The notes beneath the pieces are model-generated. The model searched no databases. It was not told the DNA's origin and was given only the letters and a program-made list of their open reading frames with translations. Of a stretch of 64,000 nt of DNA, positions 6,561-16,619 are shown piece after piece (within the stretch, counting starts at the first letter, position 1; each line of letters starts with the position of its first letter). This DNA is from BNWE01 sp964369545 (GTDB lineage: Bacteria > Pseudomonadota > Alphaproteobacteria > UBA3830), in contig CAYJFA010000002.1 in the NCBI GenBank assembly GCA_964369545.1, positions 62,001 through 126,000 of the forward strand, given 5' to 3'. Made by a program: the position numbers and the translations under genes.

Positions 6561-9203
6561 GTGGCTTTAGAAAATGAAGATATAGTTCCGGTTTCTCTTG
6601 AAGATGAGATGCAGCGATCCTATTTAGATTATGCGATGAGTGTAATCGTTTCGAGAGCTTTACCGGATGTCCGAGATGGATTAAAGCCCGTACATAGACG
6701 TATCATATATAGCATGATTGAATCCGGATATGACTATAACAAGCCGTTTCGTAAATCTGCTCGTATCGTCGGTGATGTTATGGGTAAATATCATCCGCAT
6801 GGCGATTCTGCTATCTATGAATCTATGGTTCGTATGGCTCAGCCGTTTTCTATGCGGGAGACCCTGATTAGTGGTCAGGGAAACTTTGGATCGATGGATG
6901 GCGATTCTGCTGCCGCTATGCGATATACGGAAGCTCGATTAGCCAAGATCGCACATTCTCTTGTGGAGGATTTATACAGTGATACTGTGGATTTTCAGCC
7001 TAACTATGATGAATCACTGCTAGAGCCTAAGTTACTTCCGGCTCGTTTCCCAAATCTGCTTGTAAATGGGGCAGGTGGTATTGCGGTGGGTATGGCTACT
7101 AATATTCCAACGCATAATCTTGGAGAGGTTGTCGATGCTTGCGTAATGTTAATCGATAATCCGGATGCTGGGTTGGACGAAATTATTACAGTTATGAAGG
7201 GACCCGATTTTCCGACCGGTGGAATTATTGTAGGTCGTGGAGGCATTTTATCGGCGTTCAAAACTGGGCGCGGTTCCATTATGATGCGCGCAAAAACGCA
7301 TGTTGAAGAAATCAGAAAAGATCGTCAAGCAATTATTGTTACGGAAATTCCCTATCAGGTAAATAAATCAAGGCTTATAGAGAAAATTGCCGCTGTCGTT
7401 AATGAAAAAATCGTAGAAGGAATTTCTGATCTTCGCGATGAATCTGATAAAGACGGAGTTCGCGTAGTTATAGAACTTAAAAGAGATGTAAATAGCGATG
7501 TCGTATTAAATCAGTTATACAGAAATACACAGCTGCAAACTTCTTTTGGCGTAAATACATTGGCACTTCACAATGGTCGTCCGAAATTGATGAATTTGCA
7601 GGAAATTCTTACTGCGTTCATAGAATTTCGTGAAGAGGTTGTGGTTCGTCGTACGAGATTTGATCTTAATAAAGCTCGTGATCGCGCGCACCTATTGATT
7701 GGTCTGGCGATTGCGGTTGCGAATATCGACGAGATTATTCGCATTGTAAAGACAAGTCAGGATCCAGCCGCAGCTAAAAAAACACTTATGGAAATTGATT
7801 GGAATGCTGAAGATGTTGAGGCGCTTATTCAGCTTGTTAATGATCCATCGAGTATTTACCAAGATGGGAAATGTCGTTTAACGGAACCTCAGGCACAAGT
7901 GATTCTTGATTTAAGGCTGCATCGATTGACTGGATTGGAAAGAACTAAAATTTCTGACGAATTAACTCAGCTTTCTGAAAAAATTAAGGATCTTCTCGAT
8001 ATATTAGGATCAAAAACGAGAATCTATCAAATAATTCGCGAAGAGCTGATAAAAATAAAAGAAGAATTTGCCACGCCTAGAAAAACCTTGATAGAAGAGG
8101 GTGGCTCTGATTTGGAGGATGAAGATTTTATCCAAAAAGAAGATATGGTGGTTACCATCAGCAATACTGGATATATCAAAAGAGTGCCGCTTAGTACATA
8201 TCGTGCGCAAAAGCGAGGAGGAAAAGGTAGAACTGGGATGACAACAAAAGACGAAGATTTTGTCCATGATCTTTTTGTCGCAAATACTCATACGCCGGTG
8301 TTGTTTTTTTCAACGATAGGCATTGTATATCAGATGAAAGTGTATAAAATCCCGCTTTCGTCATCTCAATCTAGAGGAAAAGCGCTTGTAAATGTACTTC
8401 CTATAAAAACTAATGAATCGTTATCCACAATTTTAGCACTTCCTGATGATACTTCAGTATGGGAGGAGTATGATATAATATTTGCAACATCTCATGGAAC
8501 AATCAGACGAAATAAATTAAGCGATTTCATTAATATAAAAGCAAGCGGAAAGATTGCAATGAAGCTTGAAGGAGATGAGAAGCTTATTTCTGTTGCTCTT
8601 TGCAAAGAAAATATGGATGTTATGCTGGCGTCAAAGCTTGGAAAATGTGTTCGTTTTCCTATCGGTGAATTACGGGTGTTCAGCAGTAGAAATTCTACAG
8701 GCGTACGAGCGATAAAATTAATAGGAGATGATAAAGTTATTTCCATGGCTGTTTTGAATAACGGAACTTCTACTGCGGAAGAAAGAGAAGAGTACATAAA
8801 GTATTCAAATTGGTTGAGAAGAAGCAGTGAAGAGATTATTGTAGATCAGCCAATGGATGTTCCTAATAAGTTTGATGAAATGAAAGAAGTGGAACAGATG
8901 TTGATTACAATTACTGAAAAAGGATTGGCAAAAAGAACTTCTTCTTTCGAATATAGAACCAGCGGCAGAGGCGTGCAGGGCGTTAAAAATATCGATATGA
9001 GCTCAAAGACAGGAAAGGTTGTTGCGGTATTTCCAATTGAAGAAAATGACGAAGTCATGCTTGTGACCGATAGCGGAAAATTAATTCGCTGCCCAGTTGA
9101 TAATGTCAGGGTTACAGGACGCGCGGCTCAGGGAGTAATCTTGTTCAGAGTTGAAAAGGGCGAAAAAGTTGTTTCTGCGGTACGTCTGGCAGACAGCAAT
9201 TAA
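6561..9203 (+). CDS. gyrA: DNA gyrase subunit A
   Basis: Breakage-reunion subunit of gyrase, which introduces negative supercoils with GyrB. The start is GTG with GGAG seven bases upstream. The 880-residue protein contains the catalytic tyrosine in AMRYTE at residue 122 (the same number as in E. coli) and the HPHGDS loop at about 78-83. The quinolone-determining positions are Ser83 and Glu87; both are ordinary unmutated states in various bacteria. The C-terminal beta-pinwheel carries a GyrA-box version, QKRGGKG, near residue 551, which distinguishes it from ParC. Downstream, an ABC ATPase gene begins after 15 bases and may be co-transcribed. Confidence 0.97.
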   Translation: MALENEDIVPVSLEDEMQRSYLDYAMSVIVSRALPDVRDGLKPVHRRIIYSMIESGYDYNKPFRKSARIVGDVMGKYHPHGDSAIYESMVRMAQPFSMRETLISGQGNFGSMDGDSAAAMRYTEARLAKIAHSLVEDLYSDTVDFQPNYDESLLEPKLLPARFPNLLVNGAGGIAVGMATNIPTHNLGEVVDACVMLIDNPDAGLDEIITVMKGPDFPTGGIIVGRGGILSAFKTGRGSIMMRAKTHVEEIRKDRQAIIVTEIPYQVNKSRLIEKIAAVVNEKIVEGISDLRDESDKDGVRVVIELKRDVNSDVVLNQLYRNTQLQTSFGVNTLALHNGRPKLMNLQEILTAFIEFREEVVVRRTRFDLNKARDRAHLLIGLAIAVANIDEIIRIVKTSQDPAAAKKTLMEIDWNAEDVEALIQLVNDPSSIYQDGKCRLTEPQAQVILDLRLHRLTGLERTKISDELTQLSEKIKDLLDILGSKTRIYQIIREELIKIKEEFATPRKTLIEEGGSDLEDEDFIQKEDMVVTISNTGYIKRVPLSTYRAQKRGGKGRTGMTTKDEDFVHDLFVANTHTPVLFFSTIGIVYQMKVYKIPLSSSQSRGKALVNVLPIKTNESLSTILALPDDTSVWEEYDIIFATSHGTIRRNKLSDFINIKASGKIAMKLEGDEKLISVALCKENMDVMLASKLGKCVRFPIGELRVFSSRNSTGVRAIKLIGDDKVISMAVLNNGTSTAEEREEYIKYSNWLRRSSEEIIVDQPMDVPNKFDEMKEVEQMLITITEKGLAKRTSSFEYRTSGRGVQGVKNIDMSSKTGKVVAVFPIEENDEVMLVTDSGKLIRCPVDNVRVTGRAAQGVILFRVEKGEKVVSAVRLADSN

Positions 9204-9218
9204 TTTATTGGATATAAA

Positions 9219-10409
9219 ATGGTAGATATAGTTTTAAGCAAAGTATGTAAATCTTTCAAAGATAGCAACATAATAAAAGACATTGACTTAACTATTGAAG
9301 ATGGAAAGTGTACCGTTTTAGTAGGTCCTTCAGGATGTGGAAAGTCTACAGTGTTAAGATTAATTTGCGGTTTGGAAGATGTCTCATCTGGAGATATTTT
9401 TATTGGAGATAGACTTGTAAACGACGTTCCACCTGCTAGCAGAGGTCTTGCTATGGTTTTCCAATCATATGCATTATATCCTCATATGACAGTGTTTGAG
9501 AATATGGCATTTGCGCTACAGGTAAGAAAGTTAAAAAAGGATGAAATAGAAGAGCGGGTTACAAACGCGGCTAAAGTCTTAAAGATCGATCATTTATTAC
9601 ATCGTAAGCCCAAGGAGCTTTCCGGTGGTCAGCGGCAAAGAGTAGCAATTGGAAGAGCGATTGTAAGAAATCCGTTTGCATTTTTATTTGATGAACCGTT
9701 ATCTAACCTCGACAGCGCGCTAAGATGCCAAATGAGATACGAACTTGCAAAATTAAAAGAGCAGCTGAAAACAACTATGATATATGTTACGCATGATCAA
9801 GCTGAAGCTATGACATTAGCTGATAAAATCGTTGTTATGAGAGATGGAATAATTGAACAAGAAGGGTCTCCCCTGGAATTATATACTTCTCCCGTGAATA
9901 CATTTGTAGCGAAATTTATCGGATCGAGTGAGATGAACATTCTTGAGCTTTCTTTTTTGGAGCATTCAGGAAAACTTTCGGTTTTTAGATTAAATAGCGG
10001 TGAAGAAGTTTCATTTCATTCAAATGAGAAGCTGAATTTTAAGACAGGTGCAAAATATTTTCTCGGTATCCGCCCTGAAGATATAGAAATACAATCACAA
10101 GATACAATATTTTTTGGAAATAGATTAGACGGAGTAGTCTTGTTGTCTGAAAATCTTGGTGGAGAAGGATACATTCATGTCAAACTTAGTGATGGAACGC
10201 AAGTATCTGTTAAAGCAAAAAAAACTATCAAAGAGTGTCCAGGTGATAGTGTAAGATTAGGATACGTATTTGATAAGTGCTATTTATTTGATGAAAACGG
10301 AAAAACCATTTTAGGACAAAATGGAGTTGTTAATTGTATAGATATAAAATCAGATGATGCTTCTAGTATGAATTGCACAGATTATTCATGTGGTAGCAAA
10401 AAAAAATAA
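9219..10409 (+). CDS. Sugar-type ABC transporter ATPase (UgpC/MalK family)
   Basis: ATP-hydrolysing subunit of a CUT1-type importer for sugars or glycerol-3-phosphate. Walker A is GPSGCGKST (residues 36-44), the Q-loop is VFQSYALYPHMTV, the signature is LSGGQRQR (134-141), Walker B is FLFDEP (155-160), and the H-loop is VTHDQAEAM. A C-terminal TOBE-like regulatory domain follows from about residue 240 with FLGIRPEDIEI. At 396 residues it is slightly longer than UgpC, with an unusual Cys- and Lys-containing tail. No permease or binding-protein gene lies nearby, so it may serve several permeases encoded elsewhere. It follows gyrA by only 15 bases. Confidence 0.88.
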   Translation: MVDIVLSKVCKSFKDSNIIKDIDLTIEDGKCTVLVGPSGCGKSTVLRLICGLEDVSSGDIFIGDRLVNDVPPASRGLAMVFQSYALYPHMTVFENMAFALQVRKLKKDEIEERVTNAAKVLKIDHLLHRKPKELSGGQRQRVAIGRAIVRNPFAFLFDEPLSNLDSALRCQMRYELAKLKEQLKTTMIYVTHDQAEAMTLADKIVVMRDGIIEQEGSPLELYTSPVNTFVAKFIGSSEMNILELSFLEHSGKLSVFRLNSGEEVSFHSNEKLNFKTGAKYFLGIRPEDIEIQSQDTIFFGNRLDGVVLLSENLGGEGYIHVKLSDGTQVSVKAKKTIKECPGDSVRLGYVFDKCYLFDENGKTILGQNGVVNCIDIKSDDASSMNCTDYSCGSKKK

Positions 10410-10450
10410 TGTGACAATTTTGACTATAAAAACTTCTTAGTTTATATCTT

Positions 10451-10855
10451 TTATCTTTGAAACTCTGCTTGAATTTTCACTGCCCTCTCGTCTCTCTCTT
10501 CTTTTGTAAGTTTTTTCATGTCTTTTCCCCAAACAACTTCCGGCCATAGAGAGTCATTTTTATTTCGAGAGATGATATGTATATGAAGCTGAGGGGTTTT
10601 ATTTCCAATAGCCGCAACATTTAAAATATCTGTCGGGAATAGTTTTTCCATTATATTGGATGCCATGGTTATTTCTTTCATCAATGTAGCTTGATCCTGT
10701 AAATTGAGATGATTCATTTGTTTCAAGTTAGGTCTTCTTGGAATCAGCAATATCCATGGAAACTCTTTATCTTCCATTAGAACCGTACATAGAGAAAGAT
10801 CTATAATAAAATTTTTCTTTTTGAATGCTTCCAATAGTTCAAATTTGTTATCCAT
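10451..10855 (-). CDS. HIT-domain protein (diadenosine tetraphosphate hydrolase-like)
   Basis: Small 134-residue member of the histidine triad family, nucleotide hydrolases or transferases acting on dinucleoside polyphosphates or nucleotidyl adducts. The core motif is PQLHIHIISR near residues 87-96, preceded by the typical segment WILLIPRRPN and followed by LWPEVVWG. The pattern QLHIH is that of the short proteobacterial subgroup, in which the last triad histidine is altered. It ends 41 bases from the convergent ABC ATPase gene and follows the porin gene with an 18-base gap. A second, different HIT protein lies at 52452. The physiological substrate is unknown. Confidence 0.85.
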   Translation of the reverse strand: MDNKFELLEAFKKKNFIIDLSLCTVLMEDKEFPWILLIPRRPNLKQMNHLNLQDQATLMKEITMASNIMEKLFPTDILNVAAIGNKTPQLHIHIISRNKNDSLWPEVVWGKDMKKLTKEERDERAVKIQAEFQR

Positions 10856-10873
10856 GGATATTATTTCCTATTT

Positions 10874-12184
10874 TTAAAACCTAAATTTCGTTCCGATCAT
10901 AAACATATTGGCTCTGTTTTTTCCGGTAGATGGACCATCGCATGCTTTTTTATATGCTCTGGCTCTATCACAAGTATCGGTATTAATATTATCATACTCA
11001 AAATAAGCGCTTACAGCTTTTGTAAATTGGTATTCAGCACCAGCAGTTATTATATCAGCAGAGGCTTTTTCATTGAAAGAAAATTTTACAACAGATCTGT
11101 AATATCCGCCGTAAGTCTTCAATTTACCGAAATCGTAAGATGCACCATACATGTAAACTTCTCCGGCGTTGGCTCCAGCCTTTATACCAACGTTATCCTT
11201 TAACTCATAGGTAGCATTTTCGTCAAATGGCGTTGCATCTCCAACGGCATGAACTTTCGGAAGGAGTGATTTACCATTATTAATGTATCCTACGGAGAAT
11301 TTAAATTTCTTGTATCCTAATAGCCCACCTATTCCAAAAGCCCTTACGTTATGCACATCAAACCCTTTTACCCCAGAATCTCCTTTACCGAACCATCCAA
11401 GCACAGAAATAGCAGCGTTAAAAGCTTTTTGACTTCCGTATTCATACTTACCTGCAAGTGTGATGATATTTTTTGAGTGTGCGGAATCACTCGCGAAATC
11501 ATAGCGTCCATTGTTATCACAGCCTATACATTTATTGCTTTGACTAAATGTATGGGCGTATTTGCTGTTGGGTGTGAATGAGACTCCTGCAGAGAATCCT
11601 CTTATCACAGGCGAATACCAAACAATTTTTGCTGCTTTATTGTCGTCTATCTTGGATCCTGTGCATATAATTGATCCAGCAGATTGATTATAGAATGATT
11701 CAAAGTTACAACTTCCAGGTCCCCCATATCCAACAAAAAGTTTGTCACCAGCGATAGTAAAATTATCTGCGGCTGTGTTTGTATATCCCACTCGTATTTC
11801 GCCGATATTGTCTGTTTCAAGAAAAATATACGTTGTATCGAATATTGGGTTTCCTTGTTTTATGATTCCCGAGTTTTCTTTGGTGCATACCTCAAATCCG
11901 TATCCATAGCTGTCAGCTTTTTTGTGCAATCTCAGATCAATATTCCCCTGGAACGAGAAAACCTGCCCATCTTTGTCGTCGGAAACACTTTGATTTATAA
12001 ACGTTCCTGTACAATGCGCTAGACCAGAGAGGTATAAATGCAAACCATATCCAGTTTGGAGCTTATCATGCAGTGTTTCACTAAGCAAAATATCGTCATC
12101 TGCATTTTCTTTGGCAATAAAGTCATTCGTTGCTGCAAATAATAAATTACAACAACACATTGTCGAGATAATAAATTTTCTCAT
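10874..12184 (-). CDS. Outer-membrane porin
   Basis: Probable general-diffusion porin, a beta-barrel of the Gram-negative porin family. The 436-residue precursor starts with a signal peptide (MRKFIISTMCCCNLLFAA) and ends in FMIGTKFRF, the alternating pattern with terminal Phe recognised by the BAM complex. The mature sequence has the repeated short amphipathic strands and loops expected of a porin, for example VGYTNTAADNFTIAG and YEFDN-like strand ends. Six cysteines lie in the region 160-220 and near the C terminus, unusual for a porin and possibly disulfide-forming. A strong GGAGGAG ribosome binding site precedes the ATG, suggesting high expression. Confidence 0.85.
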   Translation of the reverse strand: MRKFIISTMCCCNLLFAATNDFIAKENADDDILLSETLHDKLQTGYGLHLYLSGLAHCTGTFINQSVSDDKDGQVFSFQGNIDLRLHKKADSYGYGFEVCTKENSGIIKQGNPIFDTTYIFLETDNIGEIRVGYTNTAADNFTIAGDKLFVGYGGPGSCNFESFYNQSAGSIICTGSKIDDNKAAKIVWYSPVIRGFSAGVSFTPNSKYAHTFSQSNKCIGCDNNGRYDFASDSAHSKNIITLAGKYEYGSQKAFNAAISVLGWFGKGDSGVKGFDVHNVRAFGIGGLLGYKKFKFSVGYINNGKSLLPKVHAVGDATPFDENATYELKDNVGIKAGANAGEVYMYGASYDFGKLKTYGGYYRSVVKFSFNEKASADIITAGAEYQFTKAVSAYFEYDNINTDTCDRARAYKKACDGPSTGKNRANMFMIGTKFRF

Positions 12185-12247
12185 AAATACTCCTCCTCAC
12201 TTTTAAAAAATTATACCATTTTACTATACACAACTTTTGGTTGCATT

Positions 12248-13492
12248 TTACAATAAATCTTTTCCTGTTCTGTCTTTTATTTGAGTTAATGCAATCAATC
12301 CCATGACAAGGACTACTGTTACAGGAATGATGGAAAATAATGCCGAAATTGATGTAAAATAGTTCATTATAAGCGATGTTGATCCTCCGACAATAGCTTG
12401 AGCGAGGCTGAGAGAGATTGATACTCCAGTACATCTAATATGTTTTGGAAATGCTTCAGAAAAGAAGGCCGCTCTACTTCCAAAATACATACCGAGAAAT
12501 AATCCGTATAATGAATGCATTATTATCCACATAGTAACAGATTGAACACCTGTTAAAAATATAAGATACACAACGATCGTAACTCCTATCATACCCAATC
12601 TAAGGAAAATTTTTCTGGAAAAATAATCTGATAAAAATCCGCATCCCAGTGCTGCTAATATCACAGACGCATTAGCAAAAGAGCAGCAAACAGTTGCTTC
12701 TTTTAATGTAAGAATTTTTTCTCTGACTAAGTAATATGGAAAGAATGTAAGTAATGTATAAAATCCAACAGCGCTGAATGCTGTAATTGCCATTGTACAT
12801 ATAACTTCTTTTTTGCATTCGCCGAGCATTTTTATAATGCTTTTTTTTGGGACAGTGTTATTGCTTTTTGGTTCTTTAGTTTTATTGGAGATTGTGAAAG
12901 CGAATGGAATTAGGATAATCGCACAAATAAATGGATATCGCCAGGCGAAGCTGTAAATTTCTGATTCCGAAAAAAATAAATGTAAAAATACAAGCAGCTG
13001 TCCAGAGATTAGTACTCCAATTTGGCTACCAACATCTGTCCAGCTTCCAAAAAAACCGCGACGATTACTTGGCGCTAATTCTACAAGATTTACCATTGCT
13101 GATGTATACCCACCGCCAAGAGAAATTCCCTGCAGAATTCTACAAAATACGAGCAAAATAGGAGACCAAATTCCTATTTTAGAATAATTTGGGATGAAAC
13201 CGATGCAAAGTGTGGGAATTGCCATCATTAAAATTGATAACGAAATTGCTCTTCCTCTTCCTATTTTGTCTCCGATTGGACCGAAAATTGCGGCTCCTAC
13301 AGGGCGAAAAAACAATCCCATTGATAACGCTAAAAAACTGACGACGGAACATAGAGCAACATTATCGATTGGAAAAAATTGCTTAGACAGAATATGTAAA
13401 AATGGCATAAATAACGCAAAATTGTACCACATTAATATATTGCCTATTGCGCTGATAATTAATTCATAACTTTCAGAATTTGTTTTTAACAT
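12248..13492 (-). CDS. MHS-type major facilitator transporter
   Basis: Inner-membrane proton symporter of the metabolite:H+ symporter branch of the major facilitator superfamily (relatives carry proline/betaine, citrate, ketoglutarate or shikimate). The 414-residue protein has about 12 membrane segments. The N terminus shows the MHS pattern IGNILMWYNFALF, the loop 2-3 motif GPIGDKIGRGRAI (about residues 71-83), and RILQGISLGGGYTSAMV. The ribosome binding site GGTGAAAG is close to the ATG. It begins 23 bases downstream of accA. Transport of a host-derived organic acid or osmolyte is inferred only from the family. Confidence 0.87.
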   Translation of the reverse strand: MLKTNSESYELIISAIGNILMWYNFALFMPFLHILSKQFFPIDNVALCSVVSFLALSMGLFFRPVGAAIFGPIGDKIGRGRAISLSILMMAIPTLCIGFIPNYSKIGIWSPILLVFCRILQGISLGGGYTSAMVNLVELAPSNRRGFFGSWTDVGSQIGVLISGQLLVFLHLFFSESEIYSFAWRYPFICAIILIPFAFTISNKTKEPKSNNTVPKKSIIKMLGECKKEVICTMAITAFSAVGFYTLLTFFPYYLVREKILTLKEATVCCSFANASVILAALGCGFLSDYFSRKIFLRLGMIGVTIVVYLIFLTGVQSVTMWIIMHSLYGLFLGMYFGSRAAFFSEAFPKHIRCTGVSISLSLAQAIVGGSTSLIMNYFTSISALFSIIPVTVVLVMGLIALTQIKDRTGKDLL

Positions 13493-13515
13493 CTTTCACC
13501 AATATTTTTTAATAA

Positions 13516-14460
13516 CTATCCGTTGTAATTTCTGCAAAAATTCAAGAATTTTTCATTACGATGAGATTTCAAATCGCTAATGTTAGAGAATTGAGATAAT
13601 GCGGATTTAATTCTATCGCTGACTGATTTGATGACGGTTGCCGGATCTCTATGTGCTCCGCCAATCGGTTCATCAATAATAGAATCAATCATTTTAAAAT
13701 GTAAGAGATCCTGCGCGGTGAGCTTAAGAGCGTTAGCAGCATCTTTCGCTTTTTCTGGGTTTCTATATAAAATTGATGCACATCCTTCTGGGGAAATCAC
13801 TGAATATATTGAATGTTCAAGCATAAAAATCGTGTTAGCAACAGCAAGCGCGACTGCCCCTCCGGATCCGCCTTCTCCAATGATAGTAGCAACAATTGGT
13901 CTTTTAAATTTCAAAGATCTCTCAATGCATCTTGCAATGGCTTCGGCTTGTCCTCGTTCTTCAGCTCCAATTCCGGGATATGCTCCGGCCGTGTCTATGA
14001 ACGTCAGAAGAGGCATGTTGAATTTTTCTGCGATATCCATAATTCTGCATGCTTTTCGATATCCCTCAGGATGTGGCATTCCAAAATTGTGTTTTATTCT
14101 ATCTTGAGTTTCCTTACCCTTTTCATGTCCAAGTACGGCGACCGACATACCTTTAAATCTTCCGATTCCAGCGATGATAGCTAGATCGTTCCCAAAGCAT
14201 CTGTCTCCTGCGAGTGGTATGAAATCATCGATCAATGTTTTGATATAATCTGAGGTCTGAGGACGTTCTTGATGCCGCGCAACGAGTACTTTTTCCCATG
14301 GAGAGAGTTCGGAGTAAATTTTTTTGAGCAGTTTTTTCTGCTTATTTTCGAGACGTTTTACATCTTCAATAATACTCAAATCGCCTGTATTTAAGTTTTT
14401 GAGGTCTTTTATTTTCGCATCAAGTTCAAAAATAGGCTTTTCGAAATCCAAAATAATCAT
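13516..14460 (-). CDS. accA: Acetyl-CoA carboxylase carboxyltransferase subunit alpha
   Basis: With AccD it transfers the carboxyl group from carboxybiotin to acetyl-CoA, giving malonyl-CoA, the first committed step of fatty acid synthesis. The 314-residue protein has the usual N-terminal helical region, then RPQTSDYIKTLIDDFIPLAG, GHEKGK, FGMPHPEGYRKA, FIDTAGAYPG and IGEGGSGGAVALA, all characteristic of AccA. The length matches E. coli AccA (319). It is divergent from ligA; the space between the two start codons contains TATAAT-like sequences. It is the first gene of a minus-strand run with the MHS transporter. Confidence 0.96.
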   Translation of the reverse strand: MIILDFEKPIFELDAKIKDLKNLNTGDLSIIEDVKRLENKQKKLLKKIYSELSPWEKVLVARHQERPQTSDYIKTLIDDFIPLAGDRCFGNDLAIIAGIGRFKGMSVAVLGHEKGKETQDRIKHNFGMPHPEGYRKACRIMDIAEKFNMPLLTFIDTAGAYPGIGAEERGQAEAIARCIERSLKFKRPIVATIIGEGGSGGAVALAVANTIFMLEHSIYSVISPEGCASILYRNPEKAKDAANALKLTAQDLLHFKMIDSIIDEPIGGAHRDPATVIKSVSDRIKSALSQFSNISDLKSHRNEKFLNFCRNYNG

Positions 14461-14533
14461 AATAATCCGTTAATATTTACGTATCAGCCTATAATATATA
14501 GTATATTAGGATCGTTGCATAGAGAGCGCTTAT

Positions 14534-16555
14534 ATGAATAAAAAAATACGCCACGCAGAATTATTAAAATTACTTGAAACCTATTCAAAGCAATACTATC
14601 TTTTTGATGAATCAACTGTAAGCGATGCAGAATATGATAAACTTTACAATGAATTACTTGAAATAGAAAAAGAACTTCCAGAATTAAAAACATCAAAAAG
14701 CCAGTCTCAAAAAGTCGGCGAAAAACCTTCGGAAAAATTTAAAAAAATCGTTCATTCGACGGAAATGCTATCGTTAGATAACGCGTATAACGAAGACGAT
14801 ATTTCTGCCTTTATGGATCGTATCAAAAAATTATCCAGATTAGATGATATAGAACTTGTACTGGAACCGAAGTTTGATGGGTTATCTGTATCGATAAAAT
14901 ATGAAAAGGGTATATTAACTACTGCCGCTACTAGAGGAGATGGGTATATTGGAGAAGATATCACACAAAATATACTTACATTAGATATCCCAAAAAACAT
15001 TCCTATTGAAACGGATGTTGAAATTCGCGGAGAAGTAATTATGCTTAAGTCGGATTTCCAAGAATTGAACACGCAGCGTAAAGCAGCTTCGGAAAAAATA
15101 TTTGCAAATCCAAGAAATGCAGCAGCCGGTTCTTTAAGACAGCTGGATGCTGAAATTACAAAATCGAGAAAACTAAGATTCTTAGCGTATTCTATTATTT
15201 CAGATGAAACACAGTTCAAATATCAAATGGAGATTTTGTATACACTTAAGCAGTTCGGATTTTGTATTGCTGAGAAATTCGCGCTGTGTAGAAATCAAGT
15301 AGAGGCCTATGATTTTTATAAAAACATGGAAAAACATAGAGCAGAATTTGATTATGATATGGACGGGATTGTATATAAGGTAAATGATCTTGATTTGCAA
15401 AAGAAAATGGGAGCATCGACGAAATTTCCTCGTCATTCTATTGCATATAAATTTCCAGCAGAAAAAGCTGAAACGATTGTAAAAGATATTATTGTGCAAG
15501 TCGGAAGAACCGGTAATGTTACTCCTGTTGCGGAATTGGTGCCTGTTTCAATCGGCGGAGTGATGGTATCACGCGCGACTCTCCATAATAAAGAAGATCT
15601 AGAAAAACGCGATATTCGTATTGGTGACAGGGTGCTTGTACAGAGGGCAGGGGATGTTATACCTCAAATTTTATGCTCCATTCCTGAAGATCGATCAACC
15701 AATTCGATTCCTTTTGTTTTTCCTGAAATATGTCCAAGTTGTGGTTCAAAATTGGTGAAAGAAGAGGCCGAAGTCGCAATTAAATGCGTTAATTTGAATT
15801 GTGCGTCTCAACTCGTGGAACATATCATTCACTTTGTATCCAAGATGGCGTTTAATATTGATGGGCTTGGCGAGCAGAATATTCGATTTCTATTTGAATT
15901 CGGAATGGTAAAAAGTCCTCCGGATATTTTTGAGCTAGAAAAAAGAAATGTGGATTTTCGTTTGGAGAAGCATTCGCGATGGGGTAAACAATCAGTTAAC
16001 AATTTATTTAAATCAATAAATAAAGCAAAAAAAATTAGTTTGGATAGATTTATATATGCGTTAGGGATTCCGCAAGTTGGGCGAGCTGTAGCAAAAATGA
16101 TTGCTCAATTTTTTATTTCGTATAATAAATTATTAAAATGCATAAAAAATAACGAATATGAAAAACTGCTTTCAATTCATGGAATAGGGCAATCAATCGT
16201 TGATGATATAAAGAATTTTTTCAGTATTTCCAATAATATGAACGTTTTAGTTAGATTGGGAGGTGATGAGACTAATGAAGGTCTTGTCACAGTTTTAGAT
16301 GTAGTAAAAATTACAGAAAAGAACTCTCTATTTAATAAAACAATAGTATTTACAGGGACATTTGAAAATTTTACTCGAGATGAAGTGAAAGAGCTAGCAG
16401 AAAAACTTGGAGCTAAGACATCATCTTCTGTTTCATCTAATACTTTTTTAGTTGTCGCAGGAAAAAATGCTGGTAAAAAACTTGATGATGCAAAAAAACT
16501 TGGTGTAAATATCATAAACGAAGAAGAATTTCAAAAAATTTTAGAAAAATTTTAA
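14534..16555 (+). CDS. ligA: NAD-dependent DNA ligase
   Basis: Seals nicks using NAD+, joining Okazaki fragments and completing repair. The 673-residue protein has the N-terminal Ia domain with YYLFDESTVSDAEYD, the adenylation motif KFDG with the catalytic lysine at residue 113, the OB-fold, a Cys4 zinc finger (CPSCG followed by CVNLNC near residues 395-425), helix-hairpin-helix repeats (ALGIPQVG, IHGIGQSI) and a C-terminal BRCT domain starting near NKTIVFTG. Domain order and length match bacterial LigA. The start is supported by a GAGAG ribosome binding site. It is divergent from accA. Confidence 0.97.
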   Translation: MNKKIRHAELLKLLETYSKQYYLFDESTVSDAEYDKLYNELLEIEKELPELKTSKSQSQKVGEKPSEKFKKIVHSTEMLSLDNAYNEDDISAFMDRIKKLSRLDDIELVLEPKFDGLSVSIKYEKGILTTAATRGDGYIGEDITQNILTLDIPKNIPIETDVEIRGEVIMLKSDFQELNTQRKAASEKIFANPRNAAAGSLRQLDAEITKSRKLRFLAYSIISDETQFKYQMEILYTLKQFGFCIAEKFALCRNQVEAYDFYKNMEKHRAEFDYDMDGIVYKVNDLDLQKKMGASTKFPRHSIAYKFPAEKAETIVKDIIVQVGRTGNVTPVAELVPVSIGGVMVSRATLHNKEDLEKRDIRIGDRVLVQRAGDVIPQILCSIPEDRSTNSIPFVFPEICPSCGSKLVKEEAEVAIKCVNLNCASQLVEHIIHFVSKMAFNIDGLGEQNIRFLFEFGMVKSPPDIFELEKRNVDFRLEKHSRWGKQSVNNLFKSINKAKKISLDRFIYALGIPQVGRAVAKMIAQFFISYNKLLKCIKNNEYEKLLSIHGIGQSIVDDIKNFFSISNNMNVLVRLGGDETNEGLVTVLDVVKITEKNSLFNKTIVFTGTFENFTRDEVKELAEKLGAKTSSSVSSNTFLVVAGKNAGKKLDDAKKLGVNIINEEEFQKILEKF

Positions 16556-16619
16556 AAAGTTAACCTTTAATAAAAAATTTTTATTGCAGAATCTGTTATA
16601 AGTAACAGGTTTTTGTAAT

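Noticed and set aside
6800..6830. Possible quinolone-resistance change in gyrA
   Set aside because: Ser83 is retained and Glu87 is a natural alternative to Asp, so there is no evidence of a resistance mutation.
13628..14107. Long antisense frame within accA (and similar antisense frames in gyrA, ligA, mrcA, rho and pepA)
   Set aside because: The opposite strand encodes a well-conserved protein; these frames are shadows produced by codon bias.
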